Positions 4,169 through 5,920 of a stretch of DNA of 5,920 nt are shown here, in pieces (positions within the stretch are counted from its first letter, which is position 1; each line of letters starts with the position of its first letter). Both the position numbers and the translations under genes were made by a program. The DNA comes from Planctomycetota bacterium. GTDB lineage: Bacteria > Planctomycetota > UBA1135 > GCA-002686595. The DNA lies in contig JAPKBY010000122.1 in NCBI GenBank assembly GCA_028823185.1, positions 1-5,920 on the forward strand, read 5' to 3'. The notes beneath the pieces are model-generated. The model had not been told where the DNA came from, did not search any database, and was given only the letters and a program-made list of their open reading frames with translations.

Positions 4169-5920
4169 TCACCCCTCTCTGACGCCGAAGAACAGGAGGT
4201 GCTGCCAAGGCAGCCCATCGAAGTCCTCTATGAGCTCGAAGCCGTTTGCGGTGAACTCTGCGATGACTTGCGCCTTTGTCATCTTGTGCACAGGCTTGAT
4301 CGGGACGTCGGGATCTTCCGCCCGGAACTCGAGAGCCGCGACCCGGCCGCCCGGCCTGAGCGCTCCCTTCAAGAGCTTCAGCACCTCGGCTGGGTGTGAG
4401 AGCTCGTGATATACGTCCGCCATCAAGATGAGGTCACAGCTAGCTTCTTGGAGCCGTGGGTCGTGGTACTCACCGACGAGAAGTCTGACGTTTGTGACCC
4501 CCTGCTCTGCCGCTCTCCATTCGAGGCGGTCGAGCATCTCTGGTTGAATGTCTACGCCAATGACGCGCCCATCTTTGCCAACTCGCTCGGCGAGCTCGAG
4601 CGAGTGATAGCCGTTTCCACACCCGAGGTCGCAGACTGTCTGCCCCTCCTTGACGGAGAGCGCATCTAGGAACAACTTCGTGTGCTCTTCGTCCTCTCTC
4701 GTCGCCCTAATCAGCCAGCCCGCTCCCAACCAGTGCATGGTCTGAGCGATCTCACGGCCCATATAGGTGCCGGGGCTAGGCGGAATAGGAGTCCTCGGGC
4801 GCGTCGCGCCCACCTCACGGAGGTGGTCTTCGAGCTTCCATGAGAGCTCACTAACGATCTCAGGCTCACTCTCGCTGAGGTCCCGCTCTTCACCGATGTC
4901 ATCGCCGAGATGATAGAGCTCGTGTCCGAGACCCCAATACCGGATCAGCTTCCAGTCGCCTGAGCGAACGATTGAGTACGGGGCCTTCACTCCTCCGCGG
5001 TAGTGAGGGAAATGCCAGAAGAGGTCTCGCTCTGAGAGCTCTTCCTCTCCTCTAAGCGAGGGCAAAAGGCTCGTCCCATCGATTGGCTCACGCGGGAGAC
5101 TGCCTCCGCAAGCATCAACGATGGTGGGCATGAGATCGATCGAGCTAGACACGCCCTCTTCGACAGCGCCCGCGCGAACCACCCCAGGCCACCTGACGAG
5201 GAGCGGGACTCTGATCCCTCCTTCGTAGGGAAAGCCCTTGCCTGAGCGCAGCGGCGCGTTGTCGGTGGGCCCCTTCAAGCCGCCATTGTCTGAGGTGAAG
5301 AGGATGAGCGTCTCTTCCGTCAGCCCTAAGGCGTCGAGCTCATCCAGGACTCGCCCGACGCACTCGTCGACGCTCTCTACCATCGCAGCATAGACCGCGT
5401 GGTATTCACGCTCGCCCTTGCTCGCGCGCCACTCCTCTACAAGCTCAGGCTTGGCCTGGAGAGGTGTATGCACGGCGTAATTTGCGAGCTGCAGAAAGAA
5501 GGGCTCGGCGGCGCTCTCTCGAATGAATGCGACCGCCTCATCCGCCTCTCGATCAGTGAGGTACTGGCCCTCCTCTCTCGGCTCTAGCGTTGGGATGCCA
5601 TCGAGCCGCTTGTTCGCGTACGGGTCAAAGTAGCTCGGTGGCTGCCCATAATCGCAGCCTCCCTTGTTCAGCTGATAGCCCTGCCTGTCCGGGTAGTGAG
5701 CGTCCATCCCAAGATGCCATTTGCCGATGTATCCCGTGCGGTAACCCGCAGGCTTCACTGCCTCAGCGATCGTCCGCTCTTTGGTCTCCATCCAGAGCGC
5801 GTTCCGTGCGACCTCCAGCGGCTTACCCTCGGGCAGGTGATGGCCTCTCGGATTCAATTGATCTTCAGGCATCGCGCCGCCTTGAAAGCGCGCGCGTATC
5901 CAATCAGTCACCCCGACTCG
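4169..5920 (-). CDS. Sulfatase-methyltransferase fusion protein (N-terminus beyond the window)
   Basis: The frame is open to the right edge. A GTG at 5911 is not the start, because the codons before it complete RVGVTDWI, which in type I sulfatases closely follows the CxPSR site that becomes formylglycine; that site should lie about 45 bases outside. Counting from this GTG, the sulfatase part (to about 372) keeps GYIGKWHLG (60-68, K64 and H66), H148 in NYAVHTP, D208-N209 in TSDNGG, and K225 in SGKGFPYEGG, matching catalytic or metal-binding residues of the family. It hydrolyses sulfate esters, normally outside the cytoplasm; the substrate is unknown. A proline-rich linker (372-381) leads to a class I methyltransferase (about 383-580): entry segment YMGREIAQTMHWLGAGWLIR, SAM motif I VCDLGCGNGYHS (426-437), acidic D454 in GVDIQPEML, DLILMADVYHEL (493-504) and RPGGRVAALEF (519-529), ending in WQHLLFFG. 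Both visible parts look intact, with no stop or internal ribosome binding site at the junction. The cytochrome gene follows after 85 bases. Confidence 0.92.
   Translation of the reverse strand, partial: RVGVTDWIRARFQGGAMPEDQLNPRGHHLPEGKPLEVARNALWMETKERTIAEAVKPAGYRTGYIGKWHLGMDAHYPDRQGYQLNKGGCDYGQPPSYFDPYANKRLDGIPTLEPREEGQYLTDREADEAVAFIRESAAEPFFLQLANYAVHTPLQAKPELVEEWRASKGEREYHAVYAAMVESVDECVGRVLDELDALGLTEETLILFTSDNGGLKGPTDNAPLRSGKGFPYEGGIRVPLLVRWPGVVRAGAVEEGVSSSIDLMPTIVDACGGSLPREPIDGTSLLPSLRGEEELSERDLFWHFPHYRGGVKAPYSIVRSGDWKLIRYWGLGHELYHLGDDIGEERDLSESEPEIVSELSWKLEDHLREVGATRPRTPIPPSPGTYMGREIAQTMHWLGAGWLIRATREDEEHTKLFLDALSVKEGQTVCDLGCGNGYHSLELAERVGKDGRVIGVDIQPEMLDRLEWRAAEQGVTNVRLLVGEYHDPRLQEASCDLILMADVYHELSHPAEVLKLLKGALRPGGRVAALEFRAEDPDVPIKPVHKMTKAQVIAEFTANGFELIEDFDGLPWQHLLFFGVREG

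Noticed and set aside
4169..4762. Separate methyltransferase gene starting at an internal ATG (4762 or 4738)
   Set aside because: There is no stop codon between the two domains, and no Shine-Dalgarno-like site precedes the ATG at 4762. Starting at 4738 would also cut into the family's entry segment. Fusion is the simpler reading.
5909..5911. GTG as the start of the sulfatase gene
   Set aside because: The three codons upstream (R, V, G) complete the conserved RVGVTDWI segment, so the coding region continues past the window edge.

Overview
The window looks like chromosome from a G+C-rich member of the Planctomycetota or a related PVC-type lineage, though this is inference from gene content, not proof. 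The indicators are a formylglycine-type sulfatase, a Tat-exported Gfo/Idh/MocA oxidoreductase of the kind these bacteria carry in many copies, and a large cytochrome c554-like multiheme protein. Ribosome binding sites are weak or absent before all three visible starts.

Layout. Positions 1-375 (+) hold the C-terminal end of a Sel1-repeat protein that begins before the window. It runs tail-to-tail into a leftward gene block, and the two converging stop codons abut in one palindrome (TGATCA, 373-378). The leftward block, in order of transcription, is: (i) 5920-4169, a sulfatase whose N-terminus lies beyond the right edge, fused in frame to a complete class I SAM-dependent methyltransferase domain; (ii) 4083-2137, a membrane-anchored cytochrome with eight CxxCH haem sites and a HEAT-like C-terminal region; (iii) 2121-1660, an unrecognised four-helix membrane protein with histidines near or in its helices; (iv) 1656-376, a Tat-exported Gfo/Idh/MocA oxidoreductase. 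The gaps are 85, 15 and 3 bases, so the last three genes are very probably one operon and the fusion gene may belong to it.

Working together (inference). All four leftward products are predicted to act at or outside the cytoplasmic membrane. The sulfatase would remove sulfate esters from a glycan or other organic sulfate, and the oxidoreductase would act on a sugar-like product. The cytochrome and small membrane protein would form an electron-transfer or redox module in the membrane. The link between the redox proteins and the sugar enzymes rests only on gene order. The sulfatase-methyltransferase fusion is the most unusual item: one polypeptide, probably exported by a single N-terminal signal, joins a hydrolase that works outside the cytoplasm to a domain that needs S-adenosylmethionine.

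There are no tRNA or rRNA genes, CRISPR arrays, insertion sequences or long repeats. No stretch over 300 bases lacks a gene; the largest gap is 85 bases (4084-4168).
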